A stretch of 64,000 bases of DNA from Roseovarius sp. MMSF_3359 (GCF_030733385.1 NZ_JASHJC010000018.1:1-64000), one strand, 5' to 3'. Positions 52,417 through 61,918 are shown, counted from the first letter of the stretch. Translations and numbers: made by a program. The notes: generated by a model from the letters alone, not told the origin.

Positions 52417-53541
52417 ATGTCCGATAGAATTGATCGGAAAACGCGAGGCCCCGTGGACGAACATCCCCCCAGACTGGAAATCAGGAACCTGCGCCGGCTC
52501 TATGACGGGCGCGTTGTGGTGGATGATGTCTCCCTCAAGGTAATGCCGGGGCAGGTGACCTGTCTGCTTGGGCCCTCCGGCTGCGGCAAATCGACGACGC
52601 TGCGGATGATCGCCGGGGTCGAGATGCAGGACAGCGGAGAGATTTATGTCGATGGCGGCCTGATCTGCGACACGGTCACGCGCGTCCCGCCCGAGCGGCG
52701 CCATATCGGGCTGATGTTCCAGGATTTTGCCCTGTTTCCGCACCTGCGGGTCGGGGAAAACGTGGCTTTCGGACTGGAAGGGGACAAATCCGCCAAGGGC
52801 GCGCGGGTTACCGAACTGCTCGACCGGGTTGGCATGGGCCGCTATCTCGACGCTTATCCTCACGAATTGTCCGGTGGTGAACAACAGCGCGTGGCACTTG
52901 CCCGCGCCCTGGCGCCACGTCCGCGGATCATGCTCATGGACGAGCCGTTTTCGGGCCTTGATAACCGGCTGCGCGATGGTATTCGCGACGAGACGCTGGA
53001 TATTCTGCGCGAGCAGGACACTGCCGTACTGCTCGTCACCCATGAGCCCGAAGAGGCGATGCGCATGGCCGATGAGATTGCGCTGATGCGCGGCGGACGG
53101 ATCGTACAGCAGGGCGCGCCATACAACATCTACAACGCACCGGTGGATCGGGATTCTGTAGCATTTTTCAGCGATATCAATGTGATACGCGGCAAAGTTG
53201 ATGGATCATTGGTGCAGACGCCTTTTGGGCAGTTCCTCACCCCGGGGGTGATGGAAGGCCAGGAGGTCGAGATTGTCATCCGGCCCCAGCACATCAAGAT
53301 CGACTTCGATCGCGACGGGCGTGGGCCGAATCCGACAATCTCGGACGGCACGGCGGCACGAGGGATCGTGCAGCGCGCGCGGTTCATGGGCAGCGAGAGC
53401 CTTGTTGAATTCCGCATGGATCACGATGGCTCGACCCTCAAGGCGACCGTGCCGAATGTCTTTCTGCCAAGTCCCGGCAAACCGCTCTGGCTGATGATCC
53501 GGCGGGACCGTTGTTTCATTTTCCCGGTGGAGGGGGAGTAG
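52417..53541 (+). CDS. ABC transporter ATPase, PotA/FbpC-like, without partners
   Basis: A 374-residue nucleotide-binding subunit. Walker A GPSGCGKSTT, Q-loop FQDFALFPHL, signature LSGGEQQRVALARAL, Walker B RIMLMDEPFSGLD and switch His in LLVTHEPEEA are complete. A C-terminal TOBE-type regulatory domain (about 245-370) follows, as in iron, spermidine or sulfate importers. No permease or binding-protein gene lies within reach, so it is an orphan. ATG 52417 has a weak ribosome-binding site; GTG 52453 is an alternative start. Confidence 0.85.
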   Translation: MSDRIDRKTRGPVDEHPPRLEIRNLRRLYDGRVVVDDVSLKVMPGQVTCLLGPSGCGKSTTLRMIAGVEMQDSGEIYVDGGLICDTVTRVPPERRHIGLMFQDFALFPHLRVGENVAFGLEGDKSAKGARVTELLDRVGMGRYLDAYPHELSGGEQQRVALARALAPRPRIMLMDEPFSGLDNRLRDGIRDETLDILREQDTAVLLVTHEPEEAMRMADEIALMRGGRIVQQGAPYNIYNAPVDRDSVAFFSDINVIRGKVDGSLVQTPFGQFLTPGVMEGQEVEIVIRPQHIKIDFDRDGRGPNPTISDGTAARGIVQRARFMGSESLVEFRMDHDGSTLKATVPNVFLPSPGKPLWLMIRRDRCFIFPVEGE

Positions 53542-53542
53542 A

Positions 53543-54298
53543 ATGACTGACCTGACGGGCAAGCGCGCCTTGGTGACCGGCGGGGCCGGGGGGATCGGGA
53601 TGGCATGCGCCCGGGGGCTGGCGGCGGCAGGGGCGCATGTGACGATCACGGATGTGTCGGAAGCGGCTTGCATAAAAGCCACTGCGGATTTGCCGACGGG
53701 TGTCGAATGGGTCGCCTTCGACGTTGCAGACCGCACGGCGGTCGAAGCCGGTTTTGCCGAGCTTGAAGCGCAAGGCGGGGTGGACATCCTCGTGACCTGC
53801 GCGGCGATTGTGAAGGCGGTGAAGGTGCTCGATTTCGACCCGGAGGACTGGGCCAAGATCATCGACGTGAACCTCAACGGTACCTTCCATTGTTGCCAGC
53901 TTGCGGGTCGGCAGATGGTGGCGCAGGGTTGGGGCCGGATCATCACGCTAAGCTCCGTGAACGGGCAGATCGCCAATATCGGGCGCGGCGCCTATTCCTG
54001 CTCCAAGGGCGGGGTCGACATGCTGACCCGGCTACTGGCGGCGGAACTGGGCGGCTCGGGGGTCACCGCCAACGCCGTGGCGCCGATCCCCGTCGATACG
54101 CCTATGATCAAGCAGGTCCACGGCCCCAAGGACCGCGAATTGTGGTACGCGCAAACGCCGATCGAACGCTACGCCGAACCGGAAGAGGTCGCCTCGGCGG
54201 TCTGCTACCTGGTATCGGATGAGGCCGCGTTCATCAACGGTCATATCCTCAATGTCGATGGCGGTTTCATGGCGTCGGGTGTCTTGCCGCGCGGGTAA
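53543..54298 (+). CDS. SDR family oxidoreductase (classical)
   Basis: A 251-residue NAD(P)-dependent dehydrogenase with all classical motifs: VTGGAGGIGMACARGLAAAGA, NxN in IDVNLNGTFH, the catalytic Ser in ITLSSVNGQ and YSCSK (YxxxK). The C terminus NGHILNVDGGFMASG is typical of FabG-like reductases. It begins one base after the ABC ATPase stop, suggesting a shared transcript. Substrate unknown. Confidence 0.85.
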   Translation: MTDLTGKRALVTGGAGGIGMACARGLAAAGAHVTITDVSEAACIKATADLPTGVEWVAFDVADRTAVEAGFAELEAQGGVDILVTCAAIVKAVKVLDFDPEDWAKIIDVNLNGTFHCCQLAGRQMVAQGWGRIITLSSVNGQIANIGRGAYSCSKGGVDMLTRLLAAELGGSGVTANAVAPIPVDTPMIKQVHGPKDRELWYAQTPIERYAEPEEVASAVCYLVSDEAAFINGHILNVDGGFMASGVLPRG

Positions 54299-54380
54299 CG
54301 CCACCGCAATTTGCGCGTTCAGGTTGATGTGCTAGAGTGCCGTTATTACCCGCGATTTCCGCGACATAACGGATTGAGAC

Positions 54381-55490
54381 ATGCGCAATTTCCTGATCGC
54401 ACGACGGCGGGTGCCGCCGGCCTGTTTCCTGATATTGGCGGCGCCTGTGCTGATCTTCCTGCTGAGCGACTGGATGGTTCCGGCGCTCGGGGTGCCGATG
54501 CTGGGTATCACGGCTGACGAATTGCTGATCGAGGGCAACGGGTATCTGGAGGCGGGCGGGCGCAACCGGTATCTTGGCGCGCTGATGTTCTTTGCCGTGC
54601 TTGTTGTAATTGCCGTGGTCATGTTCGTGAGTGAACTGTTGCGCCCTTTGACGACCCAGACGCGGGTTTTGGCCATCGCGGCGTTCCTGGCCACGCAATT
54701 GCCGGTGGTCGGCACCGTGATGGGCCACCAGGAGGACGAGATCTGGAACTGGCGGGCCTATCATCAGCTTGGTACCGACGTGATGGCCGAGGTGCTATCG
54801 CGCGGCGAGGTGCGCCATTGCCAGGTGCTGATTAAGGAGGACGGGCGGAATTTCTATCGGACGGATCCGGACAAACCGCTCTTTGCGGGCAGGCTCTGTA
54901 CCGAAAACCCGGGGCTCGCGCTTTTCCGGTTCCTGCTTGATCTGGGCTCGTTTCTGTCGGGGATCGGGGTGGCCGCGCTTGTGCTGGGCATGATCCTGTC
55001 GCTGTCTTGTCCGCCGGAGAGGACGCCGCTGTCCGAACGGGCGTTTGATCACGGTCGAAATCAGCGGGCGGCGCGGCGGTTTTTGTACCTTGCGGGGCTG
55101 ATGCTGAGCGCGGGGATGTTCATGGCGATGGCCTGGATGCACTGGCCGATGCCCTTCGTCGATGCCAAGGCGCATCCCGGCTATGGCGACACGATCAAGG
55201 CGACGCTGTTTTACACTGGGGTTTTCTACACATTGCTGATCGTGACCGGTTTTGGCCCGGTGATGTATCTCGCAGCGCGGCGGTCGGATCAATTGGCGAT
55301 GGAAAGCCTGATGGAAGAAGAAAGCACGCCCGAGGCCGCGGAGGATGACGTGGTACCCACGGTCACGCGGCTCGACAAATGGAAGAAAAGCCATGGGCTG
55401 CAGATCAGCATGACCGAAGCCATCCAGGCGCTCATCGCGACCGGATCGCCTTTGCTGACCGCCTTTGCGGGGAGCTTTTCGCCAGTTTAA
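54381..55490 (+). CDS. Multi-pass membrane protein, unknown function
   Basis: A 369-residue protein with about six membrane helices: near 14-34, 66-84, 96-111, 186-208, 234-253 and 273-293. A soluble part lies between helices 3 and 4, with paired cysteines (RHCQVL and RLCTEN). The C-terminal 70 residues are acidic then mixed (MEEESTPEAAEDD). I do not recognise a family. It is monocistronic, bordered by an 82-base gap and the long repeat-filled intergenic region. Confidence 0.65.
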   Translation: MRNFLIARRRVPPACFLILAAPVLIFLLSDWMVPALGVPMLGITADELLIEGNGYLEAGGRNRYLGALMFFAVLVVIAVVMFVSELLRPLTTQTRVLAIAAFLATQLPVVGTVMGHQEDEIWNWRAYHQLGTDVMAEVLSRGEVRHCQVLIKEDGRNFYRTDPDKPLFAGRLCTENPGLALFRFLLDLGSFLSGIGVAALVLGMILSLSCPPERTPLSERAFDHGRNQRAARRFLYLAGLMLSAGMFMAMAWMHWPMPFVDAKAHPGYGDTIKATLFYTGVFYTLLIVTGFGPVMYLAARRSDQLAMESLMEEESTPEAAEDDVVPTVTRLDKWKKSHGLQISMTEAIQALIATGSPLLTAFAGSFSPV

Positions 55491-55584
55491 GCCGTGGGAT
55501 GACGAGGATAGGTGCGGCTGTTCTTTTGAAAGCCTGCAGCCGCTGTGAGCCTGAATGGACAGTTGAAGTAAGGGTGCACCGAAC

Positions 55585-55789
55585 GGCGGCTTCGAGCCTA
55601 CTGCGGATCTTCGGGTTTGCACTAGGCGCGGAATCAAGGGCGAAGCCCACCGCGCATCGACGACGTGCCCCCACGCGGCGGCGATTGGGTTGGGTCTGTG
55701 CGATATATTGAAGGCTTTCGGGTTGGCTGGGATAAAGTGCCCGTCACAAACGTCGGATCGCCACCGCGCGCGTCGTCGATGCGCGGCTT
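55585..55789 (-). repeat. Dispersed intergenic hairpin element, copy 3
   Basis: Reverse-strand copy with core 55627-55770. It shares GGTGGCGATCCGAC, GGGCACTTTAT, CACAGACC, CCAATCGCC and CTTGATTCCGCG with copies 1 and 2. The second stem is GGGC-TTC-GCCC, so pairing is kept with a different sequence. A separate 16-bp perfect inverted repeat links 55650-55665 with 55771-55786. The tail lies at 55585-55626. Confidence 0.75.
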
Positions 55790-55825
55790 GTTTTCAGATT
55801 GGGAATGACGGCTATGTCCGCATTG

Positions 55826-56031
55826 CCGCCAATGGCAGCTAAGAGCCCGGACCAGACATTCGCCTTGCGCGGGGCACGCCCGAAGGGCGCTGCGCATCGC
55901 CGGGCCGCCCCCCGGTGCGGCGACTTGACTGCACCGGGTGCGCCGCTCAGACGGTTTTCGGTAGTGGCCAACATATAGTGCGCAAGAGCAGAGGTTGGAT
56001 CGCCGCACCGCGGCCCGTCAACGCGCGGCTT
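55826..56031 (-). repeat. Dispersed intergenic hairpin element, copy 4
   Basis: Reverse-strand copy, core 55868-56013, in tandem with copy 3 (cores 97 bases apart). It has GGTGCGGCGATCCAAC, GCGCACTATAT, TCAAGTCGCCG pairing with CGGCGAT, and a second stem CGCCC-TTC-GGGCG. Head AAGCCGCGCGTTGACG matches copy 3's AAGCCGCGCATCGACG. With copy 3 it fills most of the 764-base gap before tatA; the remaining bases (55491-55584, 56032-56254) show no gene and must hold the tat promoter. Confidence 0.75.
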
Positions 56032-56254
56032 GGTCGCGGGCATCATGACCGTCCGCTTCGACCTTTTAGGTGGTCCCTTTGATTTCGTTTTCCCGTGTTG
56101 CATGGCGGTTGCCCCCGGATTTCCATCAATTTTTGGCAGAATTAACCCTTTGCGCGCGCATTGGTTCTTCCAACCCGTGCGTGAAGGCCTTAGATACAGT
56201 TGACGAAATTCCCGGGGACGCACAAAGATGGCCCCGAGTTAGGGAGAACAAGAC

Positions 56255-56479
56255 ATGTTGAACAATATCGGCCTTCCGGGCCTTTTGCTGATTGCGGTCG
56301 TGGTGCTGGTGCTTTTCGGGCGCGGCAAGATCTCGTCGCTCATGGGTGAGGTGGGCAAGGGCATCACCTCGTTCAAGAAGGGCGTTGCGGAGGGCAACAA
56401 AGAGATCGACGATGCCAGCAATGACGCGGCAGAAGCGGCCAAGGACGTCACCCCCGAAGACGAAAAAGACAAGGCCTGA
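56255..56479 (+). CDS. tatA: Sec-independent protein translocase subunit TatA
   Basis: A 74-residue pore-forming Tat component. Short N-terminal helix ([16 protein letters not shown]), the FGRGK hinge and an amphipathic helix ([19 protein letters not shown]), then an acidic tail. AGGGAGAACAAGAC precedes the ATG. First gene of tatABC; a likely substrate in this window is the twin-arginine cupredoxin at 14.2 kb. Confidence 0.93.
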   Translation: MLNNIGLPGLLLIAVVVLVLFGRGKISSLMGEVGKGITSFKKGVAEGNKEIDDASNDAAEAAKDVTPEDEKDKA

Positions 56480-56487
56480 GCCCCTAG

Positions 56488-57063
56488 ATGTTCGACCTTG
56501 GCTGGACCGAGCTGCTGCTGATCGGCATCGTGGCGTTGATCGTCGTGGGGCCGAAAGACCTGCCGGGCATGTTCCGGGCGGTGGGCAATTTCGTCGGCAA
56601 AGCCAAAGGCATGGCGCGTGAGTTCAGCCGGGCGATGAATGACGCCGCCGATCAGGCCGGGGTCAACGACGTGACCGATACGCTGAAAAAGGCCAGCAAT
56701 CCCATGGGCAGCGCCATGGATGAGGTCAAAAAAGCCACCAGCTTCACCGAGCAGACAATGAAGAGCGGATTGCCCAAGGATGGCAAATCGACCTTGTCAC
56801 CGGAACGTCAGGAGCAAGCTGAAAAGATCCGGCAGAAGACAGCGGAGAAGGCGTTGGAGCGACAGGCGGCGGAGGCGGCGAAAGAGGCCGAGGCACAACC
56901 CGCGGCCAAGAAGACGTCGGCCAAGAAGCCTGCCGCGAAGAAACCTGCCGCCAAGAAGACAACGAAGGCCAAACCTGCGTCCAAGCAAACGCCCGCCAAG
57001 GCACCCAAGAAGGCACCGGTCAAGAAACCGGCAGCCAAGAAACCCGCTGAGGGCAAGGCATGA
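56488..57063 (+). CDS. tatB: Sec-independent protein translocase subunit TatB
   Basis: A 191-residue Tat receptor component. [20 protein letters not shown] is the membrane helix with the TatB-specific Glu, then [13 protein letters not shown] and a long amphipathic helix. The last 80 residues are Lys/Ala/Pro-rich (AKKPAAKK repeats), a low-complexity tail common in rhodobacterial TatB. It lies eight bases after tatA and overlaps tatC as ATGA. Confidence 0.92.
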   Translation: MFDLGWTELLLIGIVALIVVGPKDLPGMFRAVGNFVGKAKGMAREFSRAMNDAADQAGVNDVTDTLKKASNPMGSAMDEVKKATSFTEQTMKSGLPKDGKSTLSPERQEQAEKIRQKTAEKALERQAAEAAKEAEAQPAAKKTSAKKPAAKKPAAKKTTKAKPASKQTPAKAPKKAPVKKPAAKKPAEGKA

Positions 57064-57986
57064 GCAATACCGACGAGATCGAAGATAGCTCAGCCCCGCT
57101 GATCGAGCACCTGACGGAATTGCGAAACCGGCTCATTCATTCGGTTGTCGCCTTCATCATCGGGATGGTGATCTGTTTCACCGTCGCCACGCCGATTTTC
57201 AACTTTCTGACCGCGCCGCTTTGTTCTGTCCTGGCCGAACGGGGTCAGGATTGTGACCTGATTTTCATCAGCCCGCAGGAAGGTTTCTTCGTCGCGATCA
57301 AGGTGTCGCTCCTGGGTGGTTTCATCCTGGCCTTTCCTTACATCGCCAACCAGATGTGGCGGTTTGTGGCCCCGGGGCTTTACAAGTCTGAGAAGGGCGC
57401 ATTCCTGCCTTTCCTGGTCGCCTCGCCCTTCATGTTCTTCCTTGGTGCTGCTTTTGCCTTCTACGTGGTCACGCCACTGGCCTATGACTTCTTCCTCGGG
57501 TTCCAGCAGTTCGGACAGGCCGGTGAGGCGGTCGATGGCGGCCAGAATGCGGCACCTTTGAGCGTGGTGTTCCAGGGTTCCGCGCAGGAATACCTGAACC
57601 TGACCATCAAGTTCATTGTTGCTTTCGGCCTGTGCTTTCAGCTGCCGGTGCTGCTGACGTTGATGGGCAAGGCCGGTCTGGTCAGTTCCGAAGGCCTGCG
57701 ATCCGTGCGCAAGTACGCGGTTGTCGGCATTCTTGTCCTTGCCGCTCTTGTGACACCACCGGATGTCATCACGCAGGTGATCCTGTTTGTGGTCGTCTAC
57801 GGCCTCTACGAGGTCTCCATTCAGTTGGTCAAGCGCGTCGAAAAACAGCGCGAGGCGCGGATGCGGGCCGAGGGGACGTGGTTCGAAGATGATGACGACG
57901 ACCTCGATGACGAGGCGCTGGCCGATGAAGAGCTGGCCGACGAACTCAACGAGGATACGCAAGAGGCCCGGGAGCCCAAGGCGTGA
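57060..57986 (+). CDS. tatC: Sec-independent protein translocase subunit TatC
   Basis: Six-helix Tat signal-recognition subunit, 308 residues. [17 protein letters not shown] is the N-terminal motif that binds the twin-arginine region, and [31 protein letters not shown] follows. The C terminus is extended by about 50 residues rich in Asp/Glu ([21 protein letters not shown]), longer than in E. coli. It overlaps tatB and the following ATPase gene. Confidence 0.94.
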   Translation: MSNTDEIEDSSAPLIEHLTELRNRLIHSVVAFIIGMVICFTVATPIFNFLTAPLCSVLAERGQDCDLIFISPQEGFFVAIKVSLLGGFILAFPYIANQMWRFVAPGLYKSEKGAFLPFLVASPFMFFLGAAFAFYVVTPLAYDFFLGFQQFGQAGEAVDGGQNAAPLSVVFQGSAQEYLNLTIKFIVAFGLCFQLPVLLTLMGKAGLVSSEGLRSVRKYAVVGILVLAALVTPPDVITQVILFVVVYGLYEVSIQLVKRVEKQREARMRAEGTWFEDDDDDLDDEALADEELADELNEDTQEAREPKA

Positions 57987-58822
57987 GTGATCCGCTGGAG
58001 CGGATCGCCGCGGCGCTGGAGCGGATGTCGCCCGCGCCAATCGAGAAACCGGATTTCGCCCAGGCCGATGCTTTCGTCTGGCATGTCGAGCCGGACCGGT
58101 TGCAGCCGGTAGCAGAGGTCAATCGCGTGGACATGTCTCTTCTCGTCGGAGTTGACCGGGCGCGCGATACGCTTTTGGAGAATACGCTGCAATTTGCCAA
58201 AGGGTTGCCCGCCAATAACGCGCTCCTTTGGGGTGCGCGGGGGATGGGTAAGTCATCGCTGGTCAAGGCGGTTCATGCGGCGGTGCGGGCAGAGGAGCTT
58301 GACCTAAAGATCGTCGAGTTACAGCGCGAAGATCTTGCCAGTGTCGGGCGGCTTCTAACGGTGCTGCGCGAGGCGACGGCGCGGTTCCTGCTCTTTTGCG
58401 ATGACCTGAGCTTTTCTCATGACGATCAGCATTACAAGTCGCTCAAAGCCGTGCTCGATGGCGGGATCGAAGGGCGGCCGGATAACGTGGTATTCTACGC
58501 CACTTCGAACCGCCGCCACCTGATGCCTCGCGACATGATCGAAAACGAACGCTCGACCGCGATCAACCCGTCCGAGGCGGTGGAAGAGAAAGTGTCGCTC
58601 TCCGACAGGTTTGGCCTCTGGCTGGGCTTCCATCCCTGCGATCAGGATGAATACCTGGCGATGATCCGGGGGTATTGCGATGCCCATGGGGTCGACATTG
58701 ATACGGAGACCCTGCGCGCTGAAGCGATCGAATGGCAAGCCACGCGCGGGGCGCGATCGGGCCGGGTGGCCTGGCAGTATTTCACCGATCTCGCCGGGCG
58801 GCGCGGGGTTGTCATCCGCTAA
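57983..58822 (+). CDS. DUF815-family AAA ATPase
   Basis: A 279-residue ATPase of the DUF815 family: LLWGARGMGKSSLVKAV is Walker A and RFLLFCDDLSF Walker B, with FYATSNRRHLMPRDM and SDRFGLWLGFHPCDQDEYLAMI as family segments. Starts with a GTG overlapping the tatC stop (GTGA), so it is co-translated with tatC. The family role is not known to me; the tight link to tat genes might reflect chaperone-like work on exported proteins, which is inference. Confidence 0.85.
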   Translation: MSDPLERIAAALERMSPAPIEKPDFAQADAFVWHVEPDRLQPVAEVNRVDMSLLVGVDRARDTLLENTLQFAKGLPANNALLWGARGMGKSSLVKAVHAAVRAEELDLKIVELQREDLASVGRLLTVLREATARFLLFCDDLSFSHDDQHYKSLKAVLDGGIEGRPDNVVFYATSNRRHLMPRDMIENERSTAINPSEAVEEKVSLSDRFGLWLGFHPCDQDEYLAMIRGYCDAHGVDIDTETLRAEAIEWQATRGARSGRVAWQYFTDLAGRRGVVIR

Positions 58823-59067
58823 AGGTGACGAAAATGAGTGCGCTCGCGCGCACGCAGGATATCTCGTTGTTGGCCTCCGGCCGCCGCCTCGGGGCAGTGG
58901 CGACGTGACGCAACACTCTGATCGCTGCGCCATGGGCCGGTGTAACCTCTTCGGTATGTCGTGCCGGGGTTTGGGGTGAAACCCCAAGGGCCGTGCGCCC
59001 TGAGCACAAATGAAAAATGGGTGAGCGGCAGCGAACGCCTGTTGGTAACCCTTCGCTGCTTTTCCAC
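58823..59067. other. Non-coding gap between converging ATPase and LysM/M23 genes
   Basis: 245 bases without a credible gene. It holds a hairpin (GGGGTTT-GGGGTG-AAACCCC around 58968-58987) and, on the reverse strand, a stretch (CACGTCGCC, then GCGGCGGCCGGAGGCC) that vaguely resembles the 3' half of the dispersed element. A highly diverged fifth copy is possible but not shown. Confidence 0.4.
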
Positions 59068-60222
59068 CTAGCTCAGATAGGGCATCGGATCGACGCTGTC
59101 GAAGCCCTCGCGGACTTCGAAATGCAATGCGGCGGTTCCCTCTCGGCGAATCTCGGCGACCTTCTGTCCGCGTGAAACCTGATCGCCCTTTTTTACCGCA
59201 ACCTTGTCCACGTTCGAATACACCGTCAGCAGGTTGTTCTCGTGCTTGATGACGATGATCGGGATGCCGTTGGTATCCTCGGTGATGGCGGCGACAACGC
59301 CGGAGGCGGCGGCTTTGACCGTGGCGCCTGGAGTGGCCGAGATGTCGATGCCCTCGTTCTTGCCTTTCTGGTACTCGCGGATGATGTCACCGCGCACTGG
59401 CATGCCCATGCGCGATTGGGTCGCGGAAGCCTGCGTCCGGCTTGTGCTCAGGTCCGGCGCGGCGGCGGTCTTTGTCGCGGGCCGTGCGGCGGGCTTGGTG
59501 TCCTGGGTTGGCAGGGGTTTCGCGGCACTTGGCGGCAGCGGCGTGGGTGTTCCTTCCCCCGGGGCAGTGGCTTCGTCGAAGGGCTCGGTTGTGCCGCCGG
59601 GCAGGGCCACGGGGATCAGCAGGTACTGGCCTTCGCGAACAGAGAAGTCGCTGCCAAGGCCGTTCCAGTCGGCAAGGCTGCGGATCGACACGTTATAGAG
59701 CCGCGCGATGGTAAAGGCGGTTTCGCCGCGTTCGACTTTGTGCCTGACAGGCTCGACACCGGTCTGCGCCGCGGGCTGCAGGGTCGTGGTGGTGACATCG
59801 CTGGATTGCGCATTGTCAAGCGCCGACCCCGCGATTGCCGTGATCTCGGAATTTGGCGGCTGGATCGGGCCGCCGGCGGGCTCGGAGACGCGACCGGGCA
59901 GCGCCACGATTTCTCCTTGCCGGAGCACATCGCCGGTCTGCATGCCGTTATATCGGGCCAGCTGTTCGGCATTGGCGCCGACGCGCGCCGCGAGGCTTGC
60001 CACCGTGTCACCGCGTCGGGCCACGACCACCTGGTAGCCGGGGTAAGAGATCACCCCGCGGCTATCGGGTTCGGGGCGGGCGGCCGTGGCGCTGCGCGCG
60101 GCCTCTGCGGTGTTGGGTGCGCGGCCGCCGCGCAGGTCGAAATCAAGCGGCGTGTTGCAGGCCGAAAGCACCATCAGGGCGCTGCCAGCCAAAAGCAGGG
60201 CGGGGCGTGTCGTAAAGGTCAT
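59068..60222 (-). CDS. NlpD-like lipoprotein with two LysM domains and a degenerate M23 domain
   Basis: A 384-residue lipoprotein acting at the cell wall. The signal ends in the lipobox LSAC. Two LysM domains bind peptidoglycan: VVARRGDTVASLAARVG (about 67-110) and KVERGETAFTIARLYNVS (about 160-205). A Pro/Ala-rich linker and a C-terminal M23 (lysostaphin-type) domain follow. The zinc ligands look lost: NEGIDISA where active enzymes have H-x-G-x-D, and YSNVD where they have Y-x-H-L; only HFEVR keeps a His. This suggests an amidase activator like NlpD rather than a peptidase. Last gene of surE-pcm-nlpD. Confidence 0.85.
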   Translation of the reverse strand: MTFTTRPALLLAGSALMVLSACNTPLDFDLRGGRAPNTAEAARSATAARPEPDSRGVISYPGYQVVVARRGDTVASLAARVGANAEQLARYNGMQTGDVLRQGEIVALPGRVSEPAGGPIQPPNSEITAIAGSALDNAQSSDVTTTTLQPAAQTGVEPVRHKVERGETAFTIARLYNVSIRSLADWNGLGSDFSVREGQYLLIPVALPGGTTEPFDEATAPGEGTPTPLPPSAAKPLPTQDTKPAARPATKTAAAPDLSTSRTQASATQSRMGMPVRGDIIREYQKGKNEGIDISATPGATVKAAASGVVAAITEDTNGIPIIVIKHENNLLTVYSNVDKVAVKKGDQVSRGQKVAEIRREGTAALHFEVREGFDSVDPMPYLS

Positions 60223-60284
60223 TGCTCGTGTCCTCGTGATCTGCCCCTTTTTGCCGGGGCTTTGTTTTATACTTCGGTCCCTCG

Positions 60285-60941
60285 TTACGCATCCTTGCCC
60301 AGGCCCTCAACCAGGGGCACGAAACGCACCGGTGCCAGTTCATCATATTCGAACCCCTGTTCCGTATGGGTCACACGGATAAGGTGCTGCACAGTGTCGG
60401 ACTGGCCCACCGGCACAACCATGATACCCCCGATCTTGAGCTGCGCCAATAGGGGGCCGGGCGGGTCTTCGGCGGCTGCGGTCACAAGGATACGGTCAAA
60501 CGGCGCCTGATCGGGCAGGCCAAAGCTGCCATCGGCCACGACGGGGGTGATGTTGGTGAGGTTCAGATCGTTGAAAATGGCGCTCGCTTCACGGACCAGT
60601 CGCTTGTGGCGGTCGACCGTATAGACCCGGCGCGCAAGTTGGCTGAGGATCGCGGCCTGGTAGCCCGACCCGGTCCCGACCTCCAGGATCTTGTCGCGCG
60701 GCTCGATCCGGAGCGCCTGGGTCATCAGGCCCACGACCGAGGGTTGGCTGATGGTCTGACCGCAGGCGATGGGCAGCGGCATGTCTTCATAGGCGCGTTC
60801 CGAAAAGAGCCCGCGGATAAAGGGGCCACGGTCGATCTTTTCCATCGCTGACAAGACGCGCGCATCGGTCACGCCTTTGGAGCGCAGCGCAAAAAGGAAC
60901 TGCATCTTGCGTTCGGCGATATCGTCTTCGGCGTCGCTCAT
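60285..60941 (-). CDS. pcm: Protein-L-isoaspartate O-methyltransferase
   Basis: Repairs isoaspartyl damage in proteins using S-adenosylmethionine; 218 residues. Motifs: [29 protein letters not shown] (substrate-binding loop), [16 protein letters not shown] (SAM motif I) and [21 protein letters not shown]. Its start overlaps the surE stop as ATGA, the common stationary-phase arrangement surE-pcm-nlpD. Length and motifs are standard. Confidence 0.93.
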   Translation of the reverse strand: MSDAEDDIAERKMQFLFALRSKGVTDARVLSAMEKIDRGPFIRGLFSERAYEDMPLPIACGQTISQPSVVGLMTQALRIEPRDKILEVGTGSGYQAAILSQLARRVYTVDRHKRLVREASAIFNDLNLTNITPVVADGSFGLPDQAPFDRILVTAAAEDPPGPLLAQLKIGGIMVVPVGQSDTVQHLIRVTHTEQGFEYDELAPVRFVPLVEGLGKDA

Positions 60942-61720
60942 TCAATGGCTTTCAACGCTTCGAGCGCGTCATGGGCGGTGAGGTCCGCGCGCATCGGGGT
61001 GACGGAGATATAGCCGTCGAGGTTCACATCCGCATCCGAGCCGGGGGAGGTCGGCTGCTGCTGCGGCGCGCCACAAACCCAGAGGAAGCGGCGGCCCGAC
61101 GGGGACAGATGGGGTTGTACCCCAAAACCCATATCGCGGCGGAAACCCTGGCGCGCGGCTTTGAGACCCTTGACGTCGGCGGCGGGGACGGGCGGGAAAT
61201 TCACGTTGTAGAAGATACCGTAGTCGTCCCTGGTCCAGACCCCCTTGTCGAGAAGCCGGCGCAGCATGCCGAGCCCATGCACCCGCGCGGCTTCGAACTG
61301 ATCGTCGAGGTCGCGATTGGCGGGGCCGTAATACTGGCTGAGCGCGATCGCGGGAACGCCTTGGAGGGCCGCCTCCATTGCCGCCCCAACGGTGCCGGAA
61401 TAGACGGCGTTTTCGGCGGAATTATTACCGCGGTTCACTCCAGACAGGACCAGATCGGGCAGGGTATCTTTGAGGATGTCGTGCACGCCGACGAGGACGC
61501 AATCGGCCGGGCTGCCCTGTACCGCGTAGCGGCGTTCGTCCATCTGGCTGACCATCATCGGCTGGGTGTAGGAGATGCAATGCCCGACGCCCGACTGCTC
61601 GAACGCGGGGGCGACCGTCCAGACCTCGCCATCCGGTCCGGCAAGCTCCGTGGCAATGTCGTGCATCACCTTGAGCCCGGGGGCGTTGATACCGTCGTCA
61701 TTGGTGATGAGAATGCGCAA
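60938..61720 (-). CDS. surE: 5'/3'-nucleotidase SurE
   Basis: Survival-protein nucleotidase, 260 residues. Family opening is [22 protein letters not shown], with metal ligands Asp-Asp, a Ser in [22 protein letters not shown] and Asn. The start is TTG at 61720: it begins exactly at the conserved N terminus and lies eight bases after AAAGGGG, whereas the in-frame ATG at 61777 adds 19 unrelated residues. First gene of the reverse-strand surE-pcm-nlpD operon. Confidence 0.92.
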   Translation of the reverse strand: MRILITNDDGINAPGLKVMHDIATELAGPDGEVWTVAPAFEQSGVGHCISYTQPMMVSQMDERRYAVQGSPADCVLVGVHDILKDTLPDLVLSGVNRGNNSAENAVYSGTVGAAMEAALQGVPAIALSQYYGPANRDLDDQFEAARVHGLGMLRRLLDKGVWTRDDYGIFYNVNFPPVPAADVKGLKAARQGFRRDMGFGVQPHLSPSGRRFLWVCGAPQQQPTSPGSDADVNLDGYISVTPMRADLTAHDALEALKAIE

Positions 61721-61801
61721 GATACTGCCCCTTTGATGCCGTGCAGCCTTAGTAGCTGTGGTGATGCGGCGGGGCAAGCGCGCAAAGGGTGTGATGCGCT
61801 C

Positions 61802-61906
61802 TGCCTGCGGAACGTCCCCTGGGCTCCGCCCGTTCGCAGGTGAAGCGGTCCACCGGACGGTTTCCGGGAATCCTGCTCACCCCACCCACCCCCTTCCGCA
61901 GGCAGG
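61802..61906. repeat. 12-bp inverted repeat with C-rich spacer between surE and SDR genes
   Basis: CTGCCTGCGGAA (61802-61813) and TTCCGCAGGCAG (61895-61906) are perfect complements. The 12-mer CCCCACCCACCC (61881-61892) precedes the right arm, as in the inverted repeat at 7779-7825. No T-run is present on either side. Probably an extragenic palindromic element. Confidence 0.65.
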
Positions 61907-61918
61907 GCGGGGCTTGGA

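Noticed and set aside
55634-56223. Reverse-strand ORFs of 124 and 159 codons in the gap before tatA
   Set aside because: They run through repeat copies 3 and 4 and share peptide fragments only because the DNA is repeated.
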